Below the pieces are notes generated by a model. That model searched no databases and had not been told where the DNA came from. It worked only from the letters and a program-made list of their open reading frames with translations. DNA of 64,000 nucleotides from Bradyrhizobium agreste. GTDB lineage: Bacteria; Pseudomonadota; Alphaproteobacteria; Rhizobiales; Xanthobacteraceae. Positions within the stretch are counted from its first letter, which is position 1. Every line of letters starts with the position of its first letter. Location: assembly GCF_016031625.1 (NCBI RefSeq), contig NZ_JACCHP010000012.1:62001-126000 (forward strand), in the 5' to 3' direction. Positions 32,142-42,200 of the stretch are shown piece by piece. The position numbers and the translations under genes were made by a program.

Positions 32142-33446
32142 ATGACAGTGACTGACATTGCGAGCCGGACCTACAATCACAGCTGGCGGCTGGATCCCAT
32201 CATCCGCAGCCTGCTCGATACCGACTTCTACAAACTATTGATGTTGCAGATGATTCGGGAGGATTACCCGAGTCAGAAGGTGACCTTTTCGGTCATCAAC
32301 CGCTCGCGCTTTGTGCGGCTTGCCGAGATCATCGACGAGAGTGAGCTGCGCGCCCAGCTCGACCATGCCCGCACCATCCGCTTCACCAAGAAAGAGCTGA
32401 TCTGGCTGGCCGGCAACACCTTCTACGGCAAGACCCATATGTTTTCGGCGGATTTCATCCGCTGGCTGGCAGAATTCCGCTTGCCTGAATACGAGCTGCG
32501 CAAGGTCGAGGGCCAGTACGAGCTGCATTTCCACGGCCCCTGGACCCACACCACCATGTGGGAGATTCCGGCGCTTGCGATTCTGAACGAGCTGCGTTCG
32601 CGCGCGGCCATGAAGGGCCGCGGCCGCTTCGAGCTCGACGTGCTCTACGCCCGCGCCAAGGCCAAGTTGTGGACCAAGGTCGAACGGCTGCGCCGGCTCG
32701 AGAACCTGCGGCTCTCCGACTTCGGCACGCGCCGCCGCCACGGCTTCCTCTGGCAGCGCTGGTGCGTCGAGGCGGTGAAGGAAGGCCTGGGCTCCTCCTT
32801 CATCGGCACCTCCAACGTGCTGCTCGCGATGGATAACGATCTCGAAGCCATCGGCACCAACGCGCACGAGCTGCCGATGGTGGCGGCCGCGCTCGCCAGG
32901 GACGACGAGGAATTGCGCTGGGCGCCCTACCGCATTCTCGACCAGTGGCGTCAGACTTACGGCGGCAACCTCCTGATCGCGCTGCCCGACGCCTTCGGCA
33001 CCAGGGCTTTCCTCCGCGATGCACCGGAATGGGTCGCCGATTGGACCGGCTTCCGACCCGACAGCGCGCCGCCGATCCAGGCCGGCGAGGAGATCATCGC
33101 CTGGTGGCAGAAGCAGGGCCGCAACCCCAAGGACAAGCTGCTCGTCTTCTCCGACGCGATGGACGTCGGTTCGATCGAGGATACGTATCGCCACTTCGCA
33201 GGGCGCGTGCGGCTCTCCTTCGGCTGGGGCACCAACCTCACCAACGATTTCGTCGGCTGCACGCCGGACGGCTCCATCAGCCTCGATCCGATCTCGCTGG
33301 TCTGCAAGGTCTCGTCGGTCGACGGCCGGCCTGCCGTCAAGCTCTCCGATAATCCGGAGAAGGCGACCGGCCTGCCCTCGGAAATCCAGCGTTACCTGCG
33401 CGTGTTCGGCGACGCCGGTCGCGTGCGCAAGCCGGTGCTGGTCTAG
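32142..33446 (+). CDS. pncB: Nicotinate phosphoribosyltransferase
   Basis: A 434-residue cytosolic enzyme of the NAD salvage pathway, forming nicotinate mononucleotide from nicotinate and PRPP with ATP. Landmarks: SLLDTDFYKLLMLQMI at the N-terminus, TFSVINRSRFVRL, DFGTRRRHGF, the GTSNVLLAMDNDLEAIGTNAHELPM segment (the His of NAHE is the phosphorylated residue), and RLSFGWGTNLTNDF near the phosphate site. Usual length. Single gene; neighbours are unrelated. Confidence 0.97.
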   Translation: MTVTDIASRTYNHSWRLDPIIRSLLDTDFYKLLMLQMIREDYPSQKVTFSVINRSRFVRLAEIIDESELRAQLDHARTIRFTKKELIWLAGNTFYGKTHMFSADFIRWLAEFRLPEYELRKVEGQYELHFHGPWTHTTMWEIPALAILNELRSRAAMKGRGRFELDVLYARAKAKLWTKVERLRRLENLRLSDFGTRRRHGFLWQRWCVEAVKEGLGSSFIGTSNVLLAMDNDLEAIGTNAHELPMVAAALARDDEELRWAPYRILDQWRQTYGGNLLIALPDAFGTRAFLRDAPEWVADWTGFRPDSAPPIQAGEEIIAWWQKQGRNPKDKLLVFSDAMDVGSIEDTYRHFAGRVRLSFGWGTNLTNDFVGCTPDGSISLDPISLVCKVSSVDGRPAVKLSDNPEKATGLPSEIQRYLRVFGDAGRVRKPVLV

Positions 33447-33693
33447 CAGACGACCGGATTTCTCTCGATCGGGTAAACCGCACACGTTGAATGCGAGGAA
33501 TTGGTTCGCCGCCGGCCGCGCCAGTTCCTATTGACCGGCATTTGAAGCGATCTGCGCCCATCCACTTCAGAGCACCTTCACTCTGCAGCGCAGTCGCTCG
33601 CACTTTTCAGGTCGGTTAAGCAACATTCTGCGCTACTTGACGTTGCACGCACAACGCTCCGCTGGGATCGTTGATCGATTTGGGGAATGCAGG

Positions 33694-35007
33694 GTGTTTG
33701 GCAGAACAGCGACGTCGAAGAGAGAACGTAGTCTCCTTCACGTCATCAAGCTCGTCTCGCCTTTCGTGATGGTCGTCGTGCTGCAGGCGGCGATCGCGGG
33801 CTTCAGTCTCGAGGTGATGTCATCGGTCCGCGCCTATGTCGCCGGCGAAGCACTCTGGTCGCGCTCGCAGAAGAACGCGGTCTATTTCCTCAATCTCTAC
33901 CTGCACTCGGGCGAGCCGAGCCAGTTCGCGCAATATCAGGCTTCACTCGCAGTCCCCATCGGCGACGAGTTCGCGCGCTGGGCGCTGGAGCGCGACCCGG
34001 TCGACGTCGAGGCCGCCCGCATCGGCTTTCTGCAAGGCGGCAACCATCCTGACGACGTTGCGGGACTGATCTGGCTGTTTCGTTATTTCAACCGCGTCAG
34101 CTTCCTCCAGGACGCGATCAGGGAATGGGCCGCCACCGACCCCATGCTGCTGGAGCTCAGCGTGTTCGGCGAGGTCATCCGATCCGAGCTGGAGAAAGGT
34201 CCCATTCAGGACGACGACCGCCTGCAATTCCTGTCGTCGCGGCTATCGGAGCTCAATGCCCAGTTCACCGTGCATGCCAGGCGGTTCTCCACCGTCCTCG
34301 GTGAAGGATCCCGCGCGATCAAGCTGACGCTGACGGGCGTCAACATCCTCACCGCCGCGACGCTGATCCTACTCCTGATCTGGCATACGCGGCGGCTGGT
34401 GCGGCAACGGCAGGCATTCGAAGACGCCTTGCATGCCGAGAAGGAGCGCCTGGCCTGGCAGGCATCGCACGATTGGTTGACCGGCCTCTCCAACCGCCGC
34501 GCCTTCGAGGCGCGCCTGCAAGCCGAGCTGGACAATGGCGCAGCCGGTGCGCTCGCCCTCATCCTGCTCGACCTCGACCAATTCAAGAGCGTCAATGACA
34601 GCTGCGGCCACCTCGCCGGCGACCGCCTGCTCTGCCAGGTCTCGCGCCTGCTGCAGCAGGACCGGCATGCGCATGATCTGGTGGCCCGGCTCGGCGGTGA
34701 CGAATTCGGCCTGATCCTGCCGCGATGCTCGCCCTTCGATGCCGTCGACATCGCCGAGCGTCTGCGCCGCTCGCTGGAGCTGTTCAATTTCGCCTGGAAC
34801 GACCGCTGCTTTGCCGTGACCGCCAGCATCGGCGTTGCCTGCATCGCCGACGGCAACATCACGCTCGAGGATGCGATGCGGCGCGCGGATGCGGCGTGCT
34901 ACCGCGCCAAGGAAAAGGGACGCAACCGCGTTCAGGTCGAGAATGGGCGATCGGATGTCGTCGTGGTCGCGCCCCGACCGCGCGAGGTCATCGCTGCACA
35001 GGGCTGA
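33694..35007 (+). CDS. Membrane-bound GGDEF diguanylate cyclase
   Basis: A protein of about 437 residues. The first membrane helix (about 22-42, VSPFVMVVVLQAAIAGFSL) is followed by a roughly 170-residue periplasmic helical sensor region, a second helix (about 230-248), a short coil and the GGDEF domain (about 275-430). There, DWLTGLSNRRAFEARL, LDLDQFKSVNDSCGHLAGDRLL, the intact RLGGDEFGL and ASIGVAC are seen. The inhibitory RxxD site five residues before GGDEF is not canonical (HAHD). Starts are ambiguous: GTG 33694 with a GGGGAA upstream was chosen over an upstream TTG at 33637. Confidence 0.88.
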   Translation: MFGRTATSKRERSLLHVIKLVSPFVMVVVLQAAIAGFSLEVMSSVRAYVAGEALWSRSQKNAVYFLNLYLHSGEPSQFAQYQASLAVPIGDEFARWALERDPVDVEAARIGFLQGGNHPDDVAGLIWLFRYFNRVSFLQDAIREWAATDPMLLELSVFGEVIRSELEKGPIQDDDRLQFLSSRLSELNAQFTVHARRFSTVLGEGSRAIKLTLTGVNILTAATLILLLIWHTRRLVRQRQAFEDALHAEKERLAWQASHDWLTGLSNRRAFEARLQAELDNGAAGALALILLDLDQFKSVNDSCGHLAGDRLLCQVSRLLQQDRHAHDLVARLGGDEFGLILPRCSPFDAVDIAERLRRSLELFNFAWNDRCFAVTASIGVACIADGNITLEDAMRRADAACYRAKEKGRNRVQVENGRSDVVVVAPRPREVIAAQG

Positions 35008-35288
35008 TTGCCGCCTGGCCCCAAAATTCATCTCATCGCAATCAGGTTGAGGCGCCTCAGGCCCGCCCGATGGCGCCCTGATCCATCCCGGCGCGCCGGA
35101 CAATGCGGTGACACGGCACAGTTGTGACGCCGCCGCCACATCGATCTGAAAAAGCAGCGCTCTTCGCATTCAGACACGTCGCATTGCGCCCCGGTCCACG
35201 ATGGCCGGGACCTTCCTCGCTAAGCATGGCTGCGCCCGATGCTGCGGGTGCGAATCCGCCCGGACCGCGCCGCGAGAGGAGTTTGGAA

Positions 35289-37943
35289 GTGCCTTGGAAT
35301 GATTTGATCGCCCCGCGCAATATCGTTCGCGCAACGACGTCCCGGCAGCGCGCGCTTCTCTTGAGCACCACGATCGGTGCCCTGGGCAGCTCGCTGCCGG
35401 GATTCATCACGCCGGCACAAGCGGTGTGTGTGCTGACCGGGAGCGGCACGCTGACGACGCTTCAATCGGGCGATTCAATTACCTGCGTCGGGAGCAACAC
35501 CCGGATCAGAACAGCACCCGTGGTCACCGGCGTCACCGTCAACATCGGGGACGGCACTACCGCGACCACGGTGAGCGACCCCACCTTTGCGAGTGTATTT
35601 CTTGACTTCGCATCCAACAGCGCAGTCAGGGTCTTCGGCAACGCGTCGGTCACATCCAGCATCAACGACGGCATCGACGTGAGCGGTGGAGGCAACAACA
35701 CCATAACGATCGATGCCGGGGCGGTTGTTGCATCGACAGCCCTTGCCTCGTCGAGCCTCGCCCTCGCCAATTCGAGCAACAACGTCGTCGAGATCGCCGG
35801 CACGGTGGGAAGCGGCGCCGCCGGATCTATCGGAATCAGCATCGGCGCCGGAGCTGCGAACAACCAGGTGAACATCCTGTCGAGCGGCGTTGTCCAGGGC
35901 AACGGCCCCGCAGCCATCGATTTCAACGGCGCGGCGGACGGCAACACCATCAATAATGCCGGCACCGTATCGAATGCTTCGGGCACTGCAATCCTCGGCT
36001 CGAACAGTCAGGACACCATCATCAACTCGGGCACGATCACCAGCAGCGGCGTCAGCATCGCAGTCGATCTCAAGAATGGGAACGACGTCTTCGAGCTGCG
36101 CGCGGGATCGAACATCACAGGCTGGGTCGTGGGCGGCAACGGATTGGACACGCTGCGCTTCGGCGGCAGCGCCAACAGCACTTTCGACCTCGGCACATTC
36201 GGTGCGTCCAAGCAGTTTCGGGAATTCGAGGTTCTGGAAAAGACCGGCAGCTCCACCTGGACGCTGACGGGCACGACGACGGATGCGGCGACCATGATCG
36301 TCCAGGCCGGCACCCTCATCGTCAACGGCTCGATGCCCAACTTTTTTACGGGCGTCAGCGGCGGCACGCTCAGCGGCAGCGGCACGATCGGATCACTCAC
36401 AGTGCAGTCGGGCGGCACGGTCGCGCCCGGCAATCTCGGTCAGCTCGTCGTCAACAGCAATGCGGTGTTCCAGTCAGGGTCGACCTACGCGATCTCCGTC
36501 AATGCGGCCGGGCAATCAGACAAGATTGCCGCCGTGAGCGCGTTGCTGAACGGCGGCACCGTCGCCGTCACCACGCTTGCAGGCGCCTACAATCCCTCGA
36601 CGCAGTATACCATCCTCAGCACGACGGCTGGCCTCACCGGAAGTTTCTCGGGCGTGACTGTCAGCGGGTACAATCCACAGCTCTTTGCCTCCTCCCTCAG
36701 CTATGACGGGTTCAGCGTCTTCCTGACGCTCAACTACAACAACACCGCATTCCTCTCCATTGCCCAGACGCAGAATCAAAAGGCCGTGGCGGGCGCGCTG
36801 AGCGCATTCGGCTCCAACCTGCCCTTCCTGCCCGCGTTCGCGGGTCTCAGCGACGCCGAGCTCCGTTACAAGCTGGATCAGCTCTCGGGAGAAGCCGCAA
36901 CCGGCGCGCAGCAGGGTGCCTTCCAGCTGAGCAGCCAATTCCTCGGTCTCATGCTCGATCCCTTCGTCGACGGACGCGCCGGCGCAGGCGCGACCGGCGG
37001 AGCACTCGGCTTCAACCCCGAACGCGCTGCACTGCCGGAGGACATCGCACTGGCCTATGGCAAGGTCATGGGGACATCGCCCGCGAAAGCAGCGACCTTC
37101 GCCGAGCGCTGGACGGCCTGGGGCGCGGCGTTCGGCGGCACCAACCGCACCAGCGGCGATCCCGTCGTGATCGGCAGCCACGACCTCCACGCGCGCGCCG
37201 GCGGCGTCGCGGCCGGCGCCGACTATCATTTCAGCCGCGACGCGATCGTGGGCTTCGCGCTCTCCGGCGGCGGCACCAAATGGGACCTCGCGCAGACGAT
37301 CGGCGGCGGCAGGAGCGATGCGGTCCAGGCCGGCGTCTACACCGCGGTCCGCAGCGGACCCGCCTATTTCGCCGCCTCTCTCGCCGTGGCCAATCATTGG
37401 ATGTCGATGGACCGCCTGGCACCATTCGGCAACCGGCTCACCGCAAGGTTCGATGCTCAGACCATCGGCGGCCGCATCGAGGGCGGCTATCGCTTCGCCA
37501 CGCCGATCGGCGGCTTCACGCCGTACGCGGCTGCGCAGGCCCAGGCATTTCGCACGCCGACCTATACCGAGACTGATCCGGCCGGCAGCGGTTTTGGGCT
37601 GACCTATCAGGGACGCACGGCCTCCGACACCAGGAGTGAACTCGGCGCACGCTTCGATCGGGCAATGCTGGTCTCGCCGAGTGCCGTCCTGACGGTGCGG
37701 GCTCGCGCGGCTTGGGCCCACGATTGGGTGAGCGATCCGACGCTCGTCGCCGCCTTCCAGGCCCTGCCCGGCGCCAGCTTCATCGTCAACGGCGCGACGC
37801 CGGCGAAAGACGCTGCCGTCGCATCGGCCGGTGCCGAGCTGAAGTTTTCCAACGGTGTTGCCCTGTCGGCCAAGTTCGACGGCGAGTTCGCAGCCCGCAG
37901 CACCACTTATTCCGGCACCGCGAGCCTGCGCTACGCCTGGTAG
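35289..37943 (+). CDS. Autotransporter outer-membrane protein
   Basis: A protein of about 884 residues. GTG at 35289 has GAGAGGA seven bases before it, and yields an extended signal peptide ending PAQA (about residue 48). Residues 50-560 are a Gly/Asn/Thr/Ser-rich passenger with beta-helix repeats (GNTINNAGTVSN, DTIINSGTITSSG), closed by an autochaperone-like segment with TLSGSGTIGSLTVQSGGTVAPGN. The barrel (about 600-884) begins near ERWTAWGAAFGGTNRTSG and ends SLRYAW, with the terminal aromatic needed for Bam recognition. No protease or lipase catalytic motif was seen. Probably an adhesin-like surface protein. Confidence 0.9.
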   Translation: MPWNDLIAPRNIVRATTSRQRALLLSTTIGALGSSLPGFITPAQAVCVLTGSGTLTTLQSGDSITCVGSNTRIRTAPVVTGVTVNIGDGTTATTVSDPTFASVFLDFASNSAVRVFGNASVTSSINDGIDVSGGGNNTITIDAGAVVASTALASSSLALANSSNNVVEIAGTVGSGAAGSIGISIGAGAANNQVNILSSGVVQGNGPAAIDFNGAADGNTINNAGTVSNASGTAILGSNSQDTIINSGTITSSGVSIAVDLKNGNDVFELRAGSNITGWVVGGNGLDTLRFGGSANSTFDLGTFGASKQFREFEVLEKTGSSTWTLTGTTTDAATMIVQAGTLIVNGSMPNFFTGVSGGTLSGSGTIGSLTVQSGGTVAPGNLGQLVVNSNAVFQSGSTYAISVNAAGQSDKIAAVSALLNGGTVAVTTLAGAYNPSTQYTILSTTAGLTGSFSGVTVSGYNPQLFASSLSYDGFSVFLTLNYNNTAFLSIAQTQNQKAVAGALSAFGSNLPFLPAFAGLSDAELRYKLDQLSGEAATGAQQGAFQLSSQFLGLMLDPFVDGRAGAGATGGALGFNPERAALPEDIALAYGKVMGTSPAKAATFAERWTAWGAAFGGTNRTSGDPVVIGSHDLHARAGGVAAGADYHFSRDAIVGFALSGGGTKWDLAQTIGGGRSDAVQAGVYTAVRSGPAYFAASLAVANHWMSMDRLAPFGNRLTARFDAQTIGGRIEGGYRFATPIGGFTPYAAAQAQAFRTPTYTETDPAGSGFGLTYQGRTASDTRSELGARFDRAMLVSPSAVLTVRARAAWAHDWVSDPTLVAAFQALPGASFIVNGATPAKDAAVASAGAELKFSNGVALSAKFDGEFAARSTTYSGTASLRYAW

Positions 37944-37952
37944 CGGCGCGCC

Positions 37953-38603
37953 TTATCGAGACAGCCGTGCGCCGACCGGCAAAATGCCGAGTCCTCTGAG
38001 GTGGGTGTCGACGAACTGTTCGATCTGCTGGCGCAGCATCTGCGACGGCACGGCCACCATGCGCTCCTCGAGGCCGAGCGAGATGATGCCATGCACGGCG
38101 GAAAACAGCGTGCGCGACAGCAGCGCGATCTTCACGTCATCCGCATCCGGCAATAGCCGCACCAGGGGTGGATGCATCAGCGCGAACGCATCCATCACCA
38201 TCTGGAGGATGTCGTCCGGATAGGGGCGATCGTCCTCCATCCGATGCTCGAACAGGGAGCGCAGCAGGTTGGCGTGCGCGGCGAAGAAGTCGAGATAGGT
38301 CTCGGCGAGCCCATAGAGCTGGCGGACCGGATCCTCGGCAGGAACAGCCCGAAGCCGGGCCGTGAGCGCCTGCACCGTTTCCCGGTTCACCGTCAGAATG
38401 ACCCCGTCGAAGTCGCCGAACTCGTTATAGATGCTGCCGACCGAGCAGCCGGCGGCCTCCGCGACGTCCCGAACCTTCAATGATCTCAGCCCCTTAGCTG
38501 AGATGATGCCGCGGGCAATCTCGACGATCTGGAGCCGGCGCCGAAATTTTTTCTGGTCGCGCAGCGATTCTTCTTGAACATTGTTCATTTTCAGGCTACT
38601 CAT
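37953..38603 (-). CDS. TetR-family repressor
   Basis: A protein of up to 216 residues. HTH (about 18-62): RLQIVEIARGIISAKGLRSLKVRDVAEAAGCSVGSIYNEFGDFDGV. The C-terminal domain matches the TetR_C_33-like type (YLDFFAAHANLLRSLFEHRM). The start is 38603 or 38588; a longer frame runs through the neighbouring promoter and is rejected. A pair of identical 13-bp near-palindromes overlaps its start region, so autorepression is very likely. The divergent small gene at 38640 is the other probable target. Confidence 0.88.
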   Translation of the reverse strand: MSSLKMNNVQEESLRDQKKFRRRLQIVEIARGIISAKGLRSLKVRDVAEAAGCSVGSIYNEFGDFDGVILTVNRETVQALTARLRAVPAEDPVRQLYGLAETYLDFFAAHANLLRSLFEHRMEDDRPYPDDILQMVMDAFALMHPPLVRLLPDADDVKIALLSRTLFSAVHGIISLGLEERMVAVPSQMLRQQIEQFVDTHLRGLGILPVGARLSR

Positions 38604-38617
38604 GTGAACATTGTTCA
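38575..38617. promoter_or_regulatory. Duplicated TGAACATTGTTCA operator
   Basis: The 13-bp sequence TGAACATTGTTCA occurs at 38575-38587 and again at 38605-38617, 30 bp apart (about three helical turns). Each is a TGAACA/TGTTCA inverted repeat with one central base. They lie at the start of the TetR gene and 22 bp before the divergent small gene, exactly where a TetR dimer pair would block both promoters. Confidence 0.8.
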
Positions 38618-38639
38618 ATTTAACCTGGAGACCTGGAAA

Positions 38640-38906
38640 ATGCAAACCCTTGCCGTCGATATCGCCGCCACCTTCGTCGATGATGCCGCCGCCCTCGTGA
38701 CCGGGTTCGGCCGGGCCCTGCTGCGGTTCGCCATGGCGCCGATCAATCGCATCGCCAACGCCTGCGACGTCGCCGGCGTGCTCGCCGAGCGCCGGGCGAC
38801 CTTCCGGATGTGGCGGGCCAATCGCGCCCATGCGCGTCAGGAGCGGCGCCGGTTCAGCCTGCTCGGCCGCCTCTCGCCGTTTCGCCACCTCGCCCATCTC
38901 ACCTGA
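38640..38906 (+). CDS. Small hypothetical protein divergent from the TetR gene
   Basis: An 88-residue protein beginning MQTLAVDIAATFVDDAAALV, with GGAG nine bases upstream. The first half is a moderately hydrophobic amphipathic helix; the second half is strongly basic (RRATFRMWRANRAHARQERRRF). No signal peptide or known domain. Located 22 bp after the second TetR operator, so probably repressed by that regulator. It might be membrane- or nucleic-acid-associated; this is inference. Confidence 0.65.
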   Translation: MQTLAVDIAATFVDDAAALVTGFGRALLRFAMAPINRIANACDVAGVLAERRATFRMWRANRAHARQERRRFSLLGRLSPFRHLAHLT

Positions 38907-39237
38907 GACGGGTGCAGCCGTGCCGCTGAAATTCGAATCCCGGATCTGGTCGCAAGGAAGAACTCAGCATGTCCGGACATTCGCGGGCGATCCGCTGGTC
39001 AACATGAGGCGGCTCAGCTTTGCTCGGCGCCCCGGCGATCTCACCGACGCGGCCTCGACCGGATATTTGCGAACCTAACGATACCAATTGGAGACCAACA
39101 GGATCGGAGGAACCGAGGGGACGGAGCAGGTCAGCAACTTCGTTGCCGCGCAATCGTTCGCCCTATGCGCTTCCGGTCGTGACGTTTCGTTAGACAACGT
39201 AACAACTTCGGTCTGCCTTGCCAAAACAGGACCAGTC
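38907..39237. other. Non-coding gap upstream of the Aas-type gene
   Basis: About 330 bp with no credible gene. An inverted repeat ACGTT (39182-39186)/AACGT (39196-39200) lies close to the downstream start and may be part of that promoter. A 12-bp palindrome ATGTCCGGACAT is at 38969-38980, of unknown meaning. Confidence 0.4.
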
Positions 39238-42200
39238 ATGATCAGGGAATTGATGTCGTCACGCCGCTTCGCGCCGCTGTTCTGGGCGCAATTCTTCTCG
39301 GCGCTCAATGACAACGTGCTCAAGAATGCACTCGTCATCATCCTGCTTTACAGTGCCGCAACCGGCCATGGCGATGCGCTGGTGACGGTGGCAGGTGCCG
39401 TCTTCATCTTCCCCTATTTCATCCTGTCGGGGCTCGGCGGCCAGCTCGCCGACAAATACGTCAAATCCGTCGTCGCGCGGCGGCTCAAATTCGCCGAGAT
39501 CTTCGCAGCTTGCTTTGCCGCTGCCGGCTTCTTCCTGCACTCGGTGCCGCTCTTGTTCGCAGCGCTCGCGCTGTTCGGCACCATCGCCGCCCTGTTCGGG
39601 CCGGTGAAATATGCCATGCTGCCGGACCAGCTCGAGCTCGGCGAGCTCGCCACCGGTAACGCCCTGGTCGAAGGCGCCACCTTCATGGCGATCCTGCTCG
39701 GCACCGTCGCCGGCGGCCAGTTCGTCGCCGGCTCCGCGCATATGGGCTGGGTCGCATCCGCCGTGGTCGTGCTGGCCGTGGTGTCCTGGGCGTTCGCGTC
39801 CCGCATTCCGCAGACGACGCCCTCCGCGCCGGAGCTGCCCGTCGATGCCAATCCCTGGACCTCGACGGTGAGCCTGCTCAGGACGCTCTACGCCGACCAT
39901 CGCCTCTGGGACGGCACCGTGATCGTCTCCTGGTTCTGGCTGGTCGGCGCCATCGTGCTGTCGCTGCTGCCGGCGCTGATCAAGGAGGTGGTCGGCGGCA
40001 CCGAGGGCGTCGTAACGCTGTGCCTTGCCATCTTCGCGATCGGCATCGCGATCGGTTCGCTGTTTGCCGCCAGCCTCAGCCACGTTCGCCCGAACCTCGC
40101 GCTGGTGCCGATCGGCGCCATCATCATGGGCTGTGCCGGACTCGATCTCGCCTGGGCGATCGGCGTCACCGCCAAGGGTCACGACATCACCGCGCTCGGC
40201 TTCGCCACCTCGTTCGGCGGCCTGCGCATGCTGGCCGACTTCGTCGCCTTCGCGTTCGGCGGCGGCCTCTTCGTCGTTCCGTCCTTTGCCGCGGTCCAGG
40301 CCTGGTCCGAACCTTCCGAGCGTGCCCGCATCATCGCCGCCGGCAACGTGCTGCAGGCCGCCTTCATGGTGGTCGGCTCGCTGTTCGTGGCGCTGTTGCA
40401 GGCGGCCGGCCTCCATGTCGGCTGGATCTTCTTCGGCCTCGGCGTCGCCAGCTTCGGCGCGGTGTGGTTCGTGCTGACCAAGTGGGGCAAGGAAGGCGTG
40501 CGCGACTTCGGCGGACTGCTGTTCCGGGCACTGTTCCGCACCGAGATTCGCGGGCTCGAGAACCTGCCGCCTCCCGGCACGCGCATGCTGATCGCGCCGA
40601 ACCATGTCAGCCTGATCGACGGCCCGCTCTTGCACGCCGTGCTGCCGATCGACGCGAGCTTTGCGGTCGATACCGGCATCGCCAAGGCCTGGTGGGCGAA
40701 GCCGTTCCTGCGCGTCGTCAAGCACTACACCATGGACCCGACCAAGCCGCTGGCCGCACGCGACCTGATCAAGCTCGTCGCCGCAGGCGAGCCCGTCGTG
40801 ATCTTCCCGGAAGGACGGATCACCGTCTCGGGCTCGCTGATGAAAGTCTATGACGGCACCGCGATGATCGCGGACAAGGCCGACGCCGTGGTCGTGCCGG
40901 TCCGGATCGAGGGCGCGCAGCGTTCCTACCTCAGCTATCTCAACTCCAGCCAGATCAAGCGGTCCTGGTTTCCGCGCGTGACGGTCACGATCCTGCCGCC
41001 GGTCAAGCTTCCGGTCGACGAAACGCTCAAGGGCAAGGCACGCCGCAACGCGGCCGGCGCCGCGCTGCAGGACGTCATGATCGACGCCCTCGTCAAGAAC
41101 GCCATGCTCGATCACACGCTGTTCGAGGCGCTCGGACACGCCTATCGCGACCGCGACACCGGCAAGGTCATCATCGAGGATGCGCTCGGCACCAAGCTGA
41201 CCTATCGCAAGCTGATCCTCGGCGCGCAGGTGCTGAGCCGGAAGCTGGAGAGCGGCACCGCGGTCGGCGAGAATGTCGGCGTGCTGCTGCCGAACTCCGC
41301 GGGCGTCGCCGTCGTCTTCATGGCGCTGCAGAACAGCGGCCGGGTGCCGGCGATGCTCAACTTCTCGGCTGGTCCGGTCAACGTGACCGCTGCCATGAAC
41401 GCTGCGCAGGTCAAGACGGTGCTGACCTCGAAAGCCTTCATCGAGAAAGGCAAGCTCGACAAGCTGATGACCGCGATCTCGGCCGAAGCGCGCGTCGTCT
41501 ATCTCGAAGATGTCCGCGCCTCGATCGGCATCGCCGACAAGATCAAGGGCCTGCTCGCCGGCACCGCGCCGCGCGTGCCCCGCCAGGCCAACGATCCCGC
41601 CGTCGTGCTGTTCACCTCGGGCTCGGAAGGCACGCCGAAGGGCGTGGTCCTGTCCCATCGCAACATCCTCGCCAACGCGGCGCAGGCGCTGGCGCGGGTC
41701 GACGCCAATGCCAACGACAAGGTGTTCAACGTGCTGCCGGTGTTCCACTCGTTCGGGCTGACCGGCGGAATGATGATGCCAATGCTGGCGGGCATTCCGA
41801 TCTACATGTATCCCTCGCCGCTGCACTACCGGATCGTGCCCGAGCTGATCTACCAGACCGGCGCGACGATCCTGTTCGGCACGGACACGTTCCTGACCGG
41901 CTATGCCCGCTCGGCGCACCCTTACGACTTCCGCACCCTGCGCCTCGTGATCGCCGGCGCCGAGGCGGTCAAGGACCGCACGCGACAGGTGTTCATGGAG
42001 CGCTACGGCATCCGCATCCTCGAAGGCTACGGCGTCACCGAGACGGCGCCGGTGCTGGCGATGAACACGCCGATGGCCAACCGCCCCGGCACTGTCGGGC
42101 GCCTGTCGCCGCTGATGGAAAGCCGCCTCGATCCGGTCCCGGGCATCGAGGAAGGCGGACGCCTGTCCGTGCGCGGCCCGAACGTGATGCTCGGCTACCT

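Noticed and set aside
38969..38980. Palindrome ATGTCCGGACAT as an enhancer site like those at oxlT
   Set aside because: It contains TGTCC/GGACA but in the opposite order and spacing to GGACA-N3-TGTCC, with no -24/-12 promoter nearby.
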